Translations under genes and position numbers: made by a program
The notes under the pieces: model-generated
The model's input: the letters and a program-made list of their open reading frames with translations, nothing else
The model's database searches: none
What the model was told of the DNA's origin: nothing
In this document: piece by piece, positions 38,993-46,573 of the stretch
How the letters are laid out: each line of letters begins with the position of its first letter
How positions within the stretch are numbered: position 1 is the first letter of the stretch
DNA from: Cristatella mucedo
Taxonomy: Eukaryota; Bryozoa; Phylactolaemata; Cristatellidae
Length of the DNA stretch: 64,000 nt
Direction: 5' to 3'
Assembly (NCBI GenBank): GCA_009760855.2
Contig: WPIO01000102.1
Location: 1,240,001-1,304,000 of the forward strand

Positions 38993-40038
38993 ATGTTGTG
39001 GAGATTTAGAAAAAGTATACATTTATGGGGCGGATTTAGATTAAATTTTGCAAAATCAGAGAAAGCAATGTAAGTGAAAATCATTCAAAATATCAAACAA
39101 CTTCAATAAACGATAAAACATTAGGAAAGATAAAGATATATAATTCTTTAGATGCCCAAACAATACAAGACAGTAATTTGCAAATGCTTTTAAAAGATTT
39201 GAATAAAATTACCAATAGAATGTATATTTTAAAAGGTCTCATTATTATATCAATTTTTATTGGCTTTACTCAATATTGTTATTGTTATTTTGATTTTACT
39301 CAATCTTGGTTATTTTTAATCATTGGATTGCTATTGCTGATATATTTATACAATTTTACTTATAATAAGGTTGATATATCTTATACATTCGATGATGCAG
39401 TATCGCATTATTTTGATAAATTAAAAAATAGCATTAAAGAGCTTGCAAAATCTCAAAAAATATGGAGCATACAATCTGCGCGGGAAGTTCTTAATAAAAA
39501 ATATCATGCTGGAGCTTAAAAGTTAGTTGACGCAAAAGACAGCTTTGTTGCAAAGGGTTGTTTTTATTTAATTAAAACAAATGTTAATATATATAAAATT
39601 AAAACCGATAAGGAGATATTATACTTCTTTCCTGATAGGGTTTTGATATTTTGTGATAATAAATTCGGAGCAGTAAATTATGGCAATATTGATATAGAGT
39701 TGAATAAAACAAACTTCATAACAGAAAATAAGCCAAGCGATGCAAGTGTTGTTGATTATATTTGGGAATATGTTAATAAAAACGGCGGCCCAGATCTGCG
39801 CTTTACAAAAAATGCAAGATTATTTGTTATAAAGTGCGATGAAATTAAACTTACCACCAATGTCGGACTTTGTAAAATTCTAAAATTTTCTAAAAATGGA
39901 TGTGCTGATGATTTTTGTCAAAACATTAAAGATATCAGCAAGCTTGGATTTTTAAAAGATGTATCTCAAGGTTCTGTTAAAAATAATTTGATTGTAAAGG
40001 AGATGATTGTGCAAAAATATGAAAAAATTATCAATTAA
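38993..40038 (+). pseudogene. Broken DUF4236-type gene
   Basis: The ATG at 38993 opens MLWRFRKSIHLWGGFRLNFAKS, the hallmark start of DUF4236 proteins, but this frame stops at 39071-39073. The continuation is in another frame from about 39040: a polar linker, two hydrophobic helices (IISIFIGFTQYCYCYF, WLFLIIGLLLLIYLYNF), then NKKYHAGA followed by an in-frame TAA at 39517-39519. The same frame resumes directly with KLVDAKDSF and the C-terminal domain FFPDRVLIFCDNKFG, IWEYVNKNGGPDLRFTKNARL, ending at 40038. One frameshift and one nonsense codon therefore separate three pieces of one gene. The family's function is unknown; members often lie in accessory regions. Confidence 0.75.
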
Positions 40039-40252
40039 TTTACAAAAAGAACATAAAACATTTAAAATCGGTTTCCAATGCGAATTGAAGGCAAATAATA
40101 ATCTTATTTTAATTTCAGATGTAAATTGTGGCAGAAGTCTCAAAGAGTTTGCAATATTAATAAAGTTGTTATGTGTTTGCAGAAAATCAAATGATCATGA
40201 GTTGGGTCAAATAACAGATAGAGTGCTTGTTTTTTTGAGCGTTGCCAAATGA
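40019..40252 (+). CDS. Short hypothetical protein
   Basis: A 77-residue open frame from the ATG at 40019 (MKKLSINLQKEHKTFKIGF) overlaps the last 20 bp of the DUF4236 remnant. It has three cysteines, ends in a hydrophobic run, and shows no known motif. It may be a real small gene linked to the former DUF4236 gene or chance. Confidence 0.35.
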   Translation: MKKLSINLQKEHKTFKIGFQCELKANNNLILISDVNCGRSLKEFAILIKLLCVCRKSNDHELGQITDRVLVFLSVAK

Positions 40253-40549
40253 AATTGCGGTTCTTATATTAAAGGGATCGATTTTTATTATCTTGAACAT
40301 GAAAAAATCTAGACTGAAAAAATGCATCCAGAGCTAAGCTAGTTTTAGAGTTTTGAATAAAAATATAAATCTCAATATAAACACAAAGCATTAGCTTTTA
40401 TGCAGGTTTGATTGGGCGGCTTCCAAAATGGCGGGCAAGCGTGGATGAATTTAGAAACAATTTCAACAATCTCATACTATCTGACAGTAGTTTTACGAAA
40501 TATCAAGAACTTTTTGCAAATTCAATAAATTGTAGAATTGCAGCCTAAC
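40253..40549. other. Noncoding, possible gene remnant
   Basis: No intact gene. A short frame ending with TAA just before the 22-bp palindromic repeat reads FYAGLIGRLPKWRASVDEF and continues for about 30 residues. It looks like the 3' end of a lost protein gene, but I cannot name the family. Confidence 0.35.
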
Positions 40550-40571
40550 TTTTGCACAGCTGTGCAATTTT
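40550..40571. repeat. Left copy of 22-bp repeat with 16-bp palindrome
   Basis: The sequence TTTTGCACAGCTGTGCAATTTT contains the perfect palindrome TTGCACAGCTGTGCAA (40552-40567). An identical 22-bp copy lies at 48385-48406. The pair brackets the restriction/ABC-3C cassette. Confidence 0.9.
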
Positions 40572-40594
40572 ATAAAAATAAAGTGTCAGAAATC

Positions 40595-40624
40595 TTGCAA
40601 TAAAACTTGCTTTTTATTTATATA
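40595..40624 (+). promoter_or_regulatory. Probable promoter of the restriction operon
   Basis: TTGCAA (40595-40600) is followed after 18 bp by TATATA (40619-40624), 39 bp before the ATG of the zinc-ribbon protein. It lies 24 bp from the palindromic repeat. Confidence 0.45.
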
Positions 40625-40663
40625 CATATTTAACCTATTGTATAAACAATTTGTTATCTTGTA

Positions 40664-41032
40664 ATGTCGTTCAATATGAAAGTTTTTGACAATGAAAATG
40701 ATTGCATAGCTTTTTTTAAAAAGCTACGATGGAAAGATGGAATTGAATGCCCATTTTGTAAAAGTCATAGCATTTGTGAATTCAGAGACGGCGAGCGTTT
40801 TAAGTGTAAAGGATGTAAAAAGATTTTCTCAGTCAAAGTCGGTTCTATTTTTGAACACAGCAGATTATCACTCGTGAAGTGGTTTAAGGCAATACAAATT
40901 CTTTTGAAATCATCCGATATTTCAAGCATACAACTCGGCAAAGAGCTTGGAGTTACTCAAAAAACCGCATGGATGATGATGGATAAGCTAAAAAACGGTG
41001 AGGTTATGAATAATTATTTTTCAAAATTATGA
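40664..41032 (+). CDS. Stand-alone IS1595-type zinc-ribbon/HTH protein
   Basis: The 122 residues match the N-terminal part of IS1595/ISXO2 transposases: a zinc ribbon with C29-x2-C32 (ECPFCKS) and C48-x2-C51 (FKCKGCKKIFSV), then SIFEHSRLSLVKWFKAIQ and a helix-turn-helix (ISSIQLGKELGVTQKTAWMMMDKL, about residues 86-109). The DDE nuclease domain that should follow is absent. The frame ends cleanly, and its TGA overlaps the ATG of the methylase gene (ATGA), so it is translationally coupled to it. I infer a domesticated DNA-binding protein, possibly a controller of the restriction operon; the alternative is a truncated transposase whose end happens to meet the methylase gene. Confidence 0.8.
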   Translation: MSFNMKVFDNENDCIAFFKKLRWKDGIECPFCKSHSICEFRDGERFKCKGCKKIFSVKVGSIFEHSRLSLVKWFKAIQILLKSSDISSIQLGKELGVTQKTAWMMMDKLKNGEVMNNYFSKL

Positions 41033-41988
41033 GCGTAGTACAAAAACAAAAGCAAATTAACGATATTTTTGAAAGCGTTATAATAAAAGCGTCTCAAGTG
41101 AATAAAAGAAAACTGCCAGTTGTAGTACAACCTCAGCATAAATTTACTTTCATAGACCTGTTTGCAGGGATTGGTGGCTTTCATATTGCACTGGATAACA
41201 TCGGCGGTAAATGCACCTTTGCGTGTGAAATTGATAAATCGGCAAGAGAAACATACAAGATAAACCATAAAATTGCGGATGATGTTTTTGCCGAGGACAT
41301 AATGAAAGTGGCAAGCTCTGATGTGCCTGACCATGATGTTTTATGTGCTGGATTTCCTTGCCAACCATTTTCACAAGCTGGGTTTAAAAAAGGGTTTGAT
41401 GATATACGAGGGACTTTGTTTTTTGATATTGTTAGAATTATTGACACAAAAAGACCAAAAGCAATTTTTCTTGAAAACGTTCAACATCTTTTAAAACACG
41501 ATGACGGCAAGACCTTCAAAAAAATCCAAGAAGTAATAACGCAAGATTTGGGTTATAGTTTTTATCATAAAATTGTGCGTGCTTCAGATTTTGGAGTGCC
41601 TCAACATAGACCTCGGCTTTTTATGGTAGGGTTTAAAGATGACAAATCTAAGTCGTTCAAATTTCCAGATAGCATACCGCTTGTAACTACGATGTCGGAT
41701 ATTCTAAATGGCAAATGTAATAAAAAAATAGGTTATACTCTTAGAGTTGGCGGAAGAGGCTCAAAAATTGATGATAGACGTAATTGGGACGCATACTCAG
41801 TTGACGGCGAAATAAAGCGTATAACGCCTGCCAACGGGCTATTAATGCAAGGTTTTCCCGTTGACTTCAAATTGCCGTCATCGCAAACTCAAGCAATGAA
41901 ACAACTCGGTAATTCCGTTGCAGTTCCTGCCGTTCAAGCCGTTGCAAAACAAATTTTAAATTATTTATATGGCAATGAAGGCAAATAA
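41029..41988 (+). CDS. DNA cytosine-5 methyltransferase
   Basis: Type II modification enzyme that methylates cytosine at carbon 5. All main motifs are present in 319 residues: DLFAGIGGF (motif I, about 43-51), PCQPFSQAG with catalytic Cys111 (IV), LENV at 148-151 (VI), PQHRPRLF at 191-198 (VIII), and GNSVAVPAV near the C-terminus (X). The first 37 residues are a helical extension. It overlaps the upstream zinc-ribbon gene by 4 bp and the downstream endonuclease gene by 20 bp. A HpaII-type partner suggests target CCGG, which is inference. Confidence 0.95.
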   Translation: MSVVQKQKQINDIFESVIIKASQVNKRKLPVVVQPQHKFTFIDLFAGIGGFHIALDNIGGKCTFACEIDKSARETYKINHKIADDVFAEDIMKVASSDVPDHDVLCAGFPCQPFSQAGFKKGFDDIRGTLFFDIVRIIDTKRPKAIFLENVQHLLKHDDGKTFKKIQEVITQDLGYSFYHKIVRASDFGVPQHRPRLFMVGFKDDKSKSFKFPDSIPLVTTMSDILNGKCNKKIGYTLRVGGRGSKIDDRRNWDAYSVDGEIKRITPANGLLMQGFPVDFKLPSSQTQAMKQLGNSVAVPAVQAVAKQILNYLYGNEGK

Positions 41989-43054
41989 AGGGGAATGGTC
42001 AGAATTTTACGCTTTCTTAAAAATACTTGAAGACAAAAAGCTTTTTGCCGCAGATAAGAACCTTGAAATAATTCCTGATAGATACTTCGTATTTCAACGA
42101 ATTTTTAGGTCGGAGAAAAACCAAGAGCCGAAAACCTTTGATATAACAGGTGCAAATATTGTGATTTTAGACGCAAGCAACAACGCTATAAAGACGGTGG
42201 AGAATTTTAATTTGCCAAGCAAAACACTTAAAATATTTGAGAAAATCAAGCAATCCGAAGAAACGACATTTGAAATAAGCGAAGCTCAGGAAGTGATGGA
42301 CATTTTGCTATGCAAATCCATTAAAGCCGATAACAACACAAAGGCGGACATAGAAGCGGAAATTTACGATAGAGTTTCAAATTCAATTTCTCCGCTTGGT
42401 TTTTCCGTAAAATCAATAGTTGGCGGTGCATCAACATTGCTGAATGCAGGTAAAACGACAAACTTTGTATTCAAAATAAACGGACTGGACGCAAAACATA
42501 TTGAAAACATTAATGCAATTGACAGTAAATCAAAAGTGCAGGATAGAATTAAGGCGATTATTGATAACGGCGGCAGTTTGGAATTTCAAAATGTTGCAAG
42601 AAAGGAATTTGAAGCAAATTTACGAAAAATTGATACGGTATTTCCCGCTTTCATAGCTCAAATGTTGGTTGATTTTTTCTCAGGCAAGGCAAATAAGATT
42701 GTGGATTTAATAAAACTTCTTAGCGAGAATGCTAAGCTTAACAAGCAGTTCGGTTTATCGCTATCGGATTATGAATTTAAGGTAAAAAACTTCCTACATT
42801 CAACTGCACTCGGCATGGTTCCAAGTAAAATATGGGACGGCTTCACAAAAGCACACGGCGGATATATCGTTGTTAGAAATGACGGTGTTGTTATTTGTTA
42901 TCACTTGTATAACAGGGATGAATTCCTATCGTATTTATACGAGAACACAAAATTTGAAAGTGCAAGCACGGGAAGGCATGAATACGGCGGCATATACACT
43001 CACAATGGCGAAATGCTGTTCAATTTGAATTTACAAATAAGGTTTATTAGGTGA
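41969..43054 (+). CDS. HpaII-family type II restriction endonuclease
   Basis: The 361-residue protein has the length and opening of the HpaII endonuclease family (KANKGEWSEFYAFLKIL), and FSVKSIVGGASTLLNAGKTTNFVFKI matches its central conserved stretch. It lies directly after the cytosine methylase, as expected of a type II pair, with a 20-bp overlap. HpaII cuts CCGG; whether this enzyme does is inference. The frame is intact. Base composition (many CGG, GGC) is less AT-rich than the ABC-3C genes that follow. Confidence 0.85.
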   Translation: MAMKANKGEWSEFYAFLKILEDKKLFAADKNLEIIPDRYFVFQRIFRSEKNQEPKTFDITGANIVILDASNNAIKTVENFNLPSKTLKIFEKIKQSEETTFEISEAQEVMDILLCKSIKADNNTKADIEAEIYDRVSNSISPLGFSVKSIVGGASTLLNAGKTTNFVFKINGLDAKHIENINAIDSKSKVQDRIKAIIDNGGSLEFQNVARKEFEANLRKIDTVFPAFIAQMLVDFFSGKANKIVDLIKLLSENAKLNKQFGLSLSDYEFKVKNFLHSTALGMVPSKIWDGFTKAHGGYIVVRNDGVVICYHLYNRDEFLSYLYENTKFESASTGRHEYGGIYTHNGEMLFNLNLQIRFIR

Positions 43055-43959
43055 TTATGATAAATTATATTTTCAAACAAAAGCTACATGACACCGTTGG
43101 AGATAACACTCAAAATGAGTTTAAGAACTTATGCAAAAGATATTACGGTGATGATTTTTATACTCCACACGGTCTGAAAGAAAACGGTGATGAAGGGGCT
43201 GATGGCATTGTAAGTAAACAAGGTATATATTTTCAAGTTTATTCACCAGAACAAAACAATGATAAAAATGCTTTAGATAAAATGGAAAAAGATTTGAAAA
43301 AAATTGTTAATAGTAGCCATATTCAAAATAATCCAATTCAACGATATATATTTTTTTATAATCAGCCCAAAGAAGTGGATTTGTCTGCAAATTTTTATAA
43401 TAAAATAGAAGGTTTAAAAAAAGAGTTTTTAATAGATATTAGTATATGGAGATTTTCAGATGTCAAAAGAGAATTATTTGATAAATTAACAGATTGCGAT
43501 AAAAGAGAATATCTTGAAATATATGGAAGTCAAGCTTATCAATTTAGCAATAAAATAATGGATGAAATTTGTAGTCAAATTGTTAGAAAAGGCAATGGAG
43601 GGAGGGGGAGCTTTGAAACCAAACAAAATAGACAAGAATTTGATCAAAAAATTACACATAATAACTTTGATGAAGCATGGAGATCTTTTTGGAATGCTGG
43701 AATAAAGCATATAAATGATATAGAAGAGTATTTTAAATTAAAATCAGAGACTAGAGAGAAGTGTTATAATACAATAATCACTACATACAATAGCTTAGCA
43801 AAGGTAAATAACAACTCTAACAAAATAATTGAGGAAATGGTATACGAATTTACGCCTGTTGGTTTAAATAAACCTGAAAATTGCTTCCATGTTTCTTATA
43901 TACTTGTATACTTTTTTCAAAAATGTAGTATCTTTAAAAATATATATGAAAATGAATAA
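43051..43959 (+). CDS. ABC-3C system effector-type protein
   Basis: First gene of a predicted ABC-three-component conflict module. The N-terminal part carries NEFKNLCKRYYGDDFYTPHG, GDEGADGI (46-53) and YFQVYSPE (60-67), a pattern seen in the variable N-terminal domains of ABC-3C proteins that resemble restriction-endonuclease folds; a classical E-x-K pair is not obvious. The C-terminal part is helical and fits the ABC-3C C-terminal domain. A GTG at 43051 overlaps the endonuclease stop, and ATG at 43057 is an alternative. The gene overlaps the next by 14 bp. Such modules are predicted to act against phage or other invaders. Confidence 0.7.
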   Translation: MIMINYIFKQKLHDTVGDNTQNEFKNLCKRYYGDDFYTPHGLKENGDEGADGIVSKQGIYFQVYSPEQNNDKNALDKMEKDLKKIVNSSHIQNNPIQRYIFFYNQPKEVDLSANFYNKIEGLKKEFLIDISIWRFSDVKRELFDKLTDCDKREYLEIYGSQAYQFSNKIMDEICSQIVRKGNGGRGSFETKQNRQEFDQKITHNNFDEAWRSFWNAGIKHINDIEEYFKLKSETREKCYNTIITTYNSLAKVNNNSNKIIEEMVYEFTPVGLNKPENCFHVSYILVYFFQKCSIFKNIYENE

Positions 43960-44230
43960 CTATATCAATAAAATATTGCCAAACAATTATGTTAATATTT
44001 CTGAATCAATTATAGGACTATCTTCTATTATTGGCAATATCATTAAAAACAATGATAAAAAGCTAACATTTGATAAACTTTGGCAATATTTTGAAATCAA
44101 GCAAAACGAAGTAAAGGGATTGCGTTATCATAAGCCAAATGATGTACTTTTATCTTTAAATTTACTGTTTATGATGAATATTATTGAAATTCAAGAAGAT
44201 GGATTAATTTTTTTAAAATATGATAATTAA
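43946..44230 (+). CDS. ABC-3C middle component
   Basis: A 94-residue protein (from the ATG at 43946) with the pattern of ABC-3C middle component 6: KILPNNYVNISESIIGLSSIIGNIIKN at the start, a winged-helix-like middle (LTFDKLWQYFEIKQ), then DVLLSLNLLFMMNIIEIQEDGLIFL. These small proteins are thought to link the effector to the ATPase. It overlaps its neighbours on both sides (14 and 11 bp), so all three are translated together. Confidence 0.75.
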   Translation: MKMNNYINKILPNNYVNISESIIGLSSIIGNIIKNNDKKLTFDKLWQYFEIKQNEVKGLRYHKPNDVLLSLNLLFMMNIIEIQEDGLIFLKYDN

Positions 44231-45851
44231 AGAGTTAATCATAGATAATAAAAGAAAAATTACTTTTAAAAATGAAATAGGACTAAATATTATCATTGGT
44301 AACCAAGGAGGCAAAAGTGCAAATGGAGTAGGCAAGTCGCTATTTATAGCATTTATTAGATATGCTTTTGGTAGTAATAGCAATTTACATAAGAATCTAA
44401 AAAAATATCACGAGAGATTAAATATTGATAATGTTAATCTTTTGGTAAAAAATAACCAAGCAAATGAAATACTTTTGCAACAAAATATTAATGAAGAATC
44501 TCCTAAGGATAATATTCCAAAGATGATTTTTCCACAAACAAATCACCTGACTAGCAAAATTATATTAAGTAGATTTGTTAGAGATACACATAGCTATGAA
44601 GATTATTTAAAAAATTCATATAAAAAAGAGAATAGCGAAGCAACCCAAAAAGTAATTGCTTTTTTATTAGGATTAGATATTAAAATGATAGATGATAGAA
44701 TAAGTTTACGGTCAAAATTAAAGACACTGCAAGCAAAGGAAAAAGAGCTGAAAGTTTTTATTAAAAAACAAGAAAATGAAGTTGGTATAGATAAGCGTGA
44801 AAAGGAAAAACATGACAACAATCTGAAGCAGGTAAAAATTGCAGAAAATTATACAATTATCTTAAAGGAAAATAATCAATTTGTAAAAACACTTCAAGAT
44901 AAAAGAAATATATTATTAAAATTAGAATACGAACTTCAAGCAATTGAAAAAAGTCTTTATATAACAGAAGATTTAACCTTTCAAGATATTAAAGATTTTT
45001 TTGATGAAGTTAATATTCAAATTCCAAATACAGTTTCAAAAAGATTATCAGATGTTGAGTTATTTAATAGAAATCTTATTAATGACAGACAGAATGTCTT
45101 GAAGTCTCAAAAAATAAATATAACAAATGAATTGCAAAAAATAAAAGAGGAGATTAGTGAGTTAGAAATCAAAGTCGATAATAATTTTAAATATTTAAAA
45201 GAACATCAGGCTATTGATGAGTATATCGCAATACAAGATAAGATTAATAGATTAGAAATTAAATTAGAGCATTTTGAAAATGAAAAAAAACACCTGAGTA
45301 AAATAAAGTCTGAAATTTTAAATTTAAAAAATCAAATTGCAGAAGAAGATATTAAAACAGATGACTTTTTAGAGAAAAAAAATGCAGATATAGATAAAAT
45401 TATTACATCTTTTGCTGAAATTGTAGAATCCATATATAAAACCAATTGCGGTAATTTAATTATTAGTAAACATGAAGGTAAAAGTGAATCAAATAGATAT
45501 AATTTTATAGCCAATATCAATAAAGATGACAGCAATGGCATTAATAATGTAAAAATATTTTGCTGGGATTGGTTATTATTTTTAATACAAAAACAAGTCT
45601 CAATAGATTTCTTGTGTCATGATAGTAAAATTTTTGATGGCGTTGACCCAGTTCAAATAAAAGCCATGATAAAATTCGCCAAGGAGCAATGCATTAAAAA
45701 TAAAAAACAATATATTGTATGTATGAATTATTCCGATTTCGAATATATTAAAGATGATATAAATGAAGAACAAGATGTAATATTGAGATTATCAGATAAT
45801 ACAACGGATGAATTATTACTAAAACAAGAAATAGATGGATTTAAATATTAA
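44220..45851 (+). CDS. ABC-3C ATPase, DUF2326 family
   Basis: SMC/Rad50-like ATPase of 543 residues. The Walker A is GNQGGKSANGVGKS (27-40), with the KSSNGVGKS-type insertion typical of DUF2326. Long coiled-coil arms occupy about residues 155-400 (many Lys, Glu, Leu). The C-terminal lobe carries VSIDFLCHDSKIFDGVDPVQ, the DUF2326 hallmark, and the Walker B region lies there. It would sense invading nucleic acid or its protein products and switch on the effector two genes upstream; that mechanism is inferred from the family. The gene is very AT-rich. It converges with the DUF167 gene, overlapping by 11 bp. Confidence 0.85.
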   Translation: MIIKELIIDNKRKITFKNEIGLNIIIGNQGGKSANGVGKSLFIAFIRYAFGSNSNLHKNLKKYHERLNIDNVNLLVKNNQANEILLQQNINEESPKDNIPKMIFPQTNHLTSKIILSRFVRDTHSYEDYLKNSYKKENSEATQKVIAFLLGLDIKMIDDRISLRSKLKTLQAKEKELKVFIKKQENEVGIDKREKEKHDNNLKQVKIAENYTIILKENNQFVKTLQDKRNILLKLEYELQAIEKSLYITEDLTFQDIKDFFDEVNIQIPNTVSKRLSDVELFNRNLINDRQNVLKSQKINITNELQKIKEEISELEIKVDNNFKYLKEHQAIDEYIAIQDKINRLEIKLEHFENEKKHLSKIKSEILNLKNQIAEEDIKTDDFLEKKNADIDKIITSFAEIVESIYKTNCGNLIISKHEGKSESNRYNFIANINKDDSNGINNVKIFCWDWLLFLIQKQVSIDFLCHDSKIFDGVDPVQIKAMIKFAKEQCIKNKKQYIVCMNYSDFEYIKDDINEEQDVILRLSDNTTDELLLKQEIDGFKY

Positions 45852-46083
45852 TCTCAACAACCTTCATCCTACCACTAAAACCCTTAAAAATCTTGACGTC
45901 TCTCTTTGCAACCTTAAAATGCCTTGCAATTGTCTCAATAACAGCTGCATTCGCCTCATTATCTTTCGGTTTTGCAGTGGTTCTGATTTTATAAATAGTA
46001 TTTCCAAATAAATCCATCTCTTGTTTTATGCTATTTTCTTTTGCATTTGGCGTTACTTTTACGGTGATTGCTTGCTTTGTCAT
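45841..46083 (-). CDS. DUF167 (YggU-like) protein
   Basis: An 80-residue protein of the DUF167 family: VKVTPNAKENSI, then YKIRTTAKPKDNEANAAVIETIARHFKV and VKIFKGFSGRMKVVEI. Function unknown across the family. The open frame runs five codons further up, but the ATG at 46081-46083 overlaps the stop of the XRE gene (TGATG), marking translational coupling. A conserved housekeeping-type domain paired with an XRE regulator in an island is unusual. Confidence 0.85.
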   Translation of the reverse strand: MTKQAITVKVTPNAKENSIKQEMDLFGNTIYKIRTTAKPKDNEANAAVIETIARHFKVAKRDVKIFKGFSGRMKVVEINI

Positions 46084-46427
46084 CACTCCACCCCGCACAC
46101 CTCCTCAAGTACCTTAACCGCAACGGACTTGACTTTTTCACTCTTGCCATCAAGTGCGTTTATAACTCTTTTGACATATTTATAATCACTTGATTTTCTA
46201 TTACCAGCGCTTGGAAAGCTCATTAAATCATCAAGGCTAACTTCAAGAACGCTTGCAATCATGACGACAATTTCAAAAGAAACGGCATTTTTTGCTCTTT
46301 CGATGTTAGAAATGGTGTCTACAGATTTGTCAATTTTTGCAGCAAGGCTTTCTTGAGTAAAACCTTTTTGCTTACGGAAAAATGCTAATCTATCACCAAG
46401 GATTTTACGAATTTCAATATCTTTCAT
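46083..46427 (-). CDS. XRE-family transcriptional regulator
   Basis: The 114-residue protein has an N-terminal HTH_3 domain (LGDRLAFFRKQKGFTQESLAAKIDKSVDTISNIERAKNAVSFEIVVMIA in pieces, about residues 10-65) and a short helical C-terminal part that may dimerise. A perfect inverted repeat lies 11 bp upstream of its start, consistent with self-repression. It is divergent from a lipoprotein gene and coupled to the DUF167 gene. It could also control the neighbouring restriction or ABC-3C genes. Confidence 0.92.
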   Translation of the reverse strand: MKDIEIRKILGDRLAFFRKQKGFTQESLAAKIDKSVDTISNIERAKNAVSFEIVVMIASVLEVSLDDLMSFPSAGNRKSSDYKYVKRVINALDGKSEKVKSVAVKVLEEVCGVE

Positions 46428-46431
46428 ATAA

Positions 46432-46455
46432 AATTACTAATTACTTTCAGTAATT
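46432..46455. promoter_or_regulatory. Probable operator for the XRE regulator
   Basis: AATTACT (46439-46445), spacer TTC, AGTAATT (46449-46455) is a perfect inverted repeat just upstream of the XRE start. A further half-site, AATTACT, lies directly beside it at 46432-46438. The layout suggests adjacent repressor sites between the divergent genes. Confidence 0.6.
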
Positions 46456-46505
46456 TTGATTAAAGATTTATCTATTAACCACAGCACGAATACGGTAAAT
46501 TATCC

Positions 46506-46533
46506 TTGACTTTTATGATTATCGTAATATATT
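46506..46533 (+). promoter_or_regulatory. Probable promoter of the lipoprotein gene
   Basis: TTGACT (46506-46511), 16 bp, TATATT (46528-46533), 41 bp before the ATG at 46574. Confidence 0.5.
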
Positions 46534-46573
46534 CAGTGTAAGGGTGTAAATATTACGAATTATTTTGTTTTTT

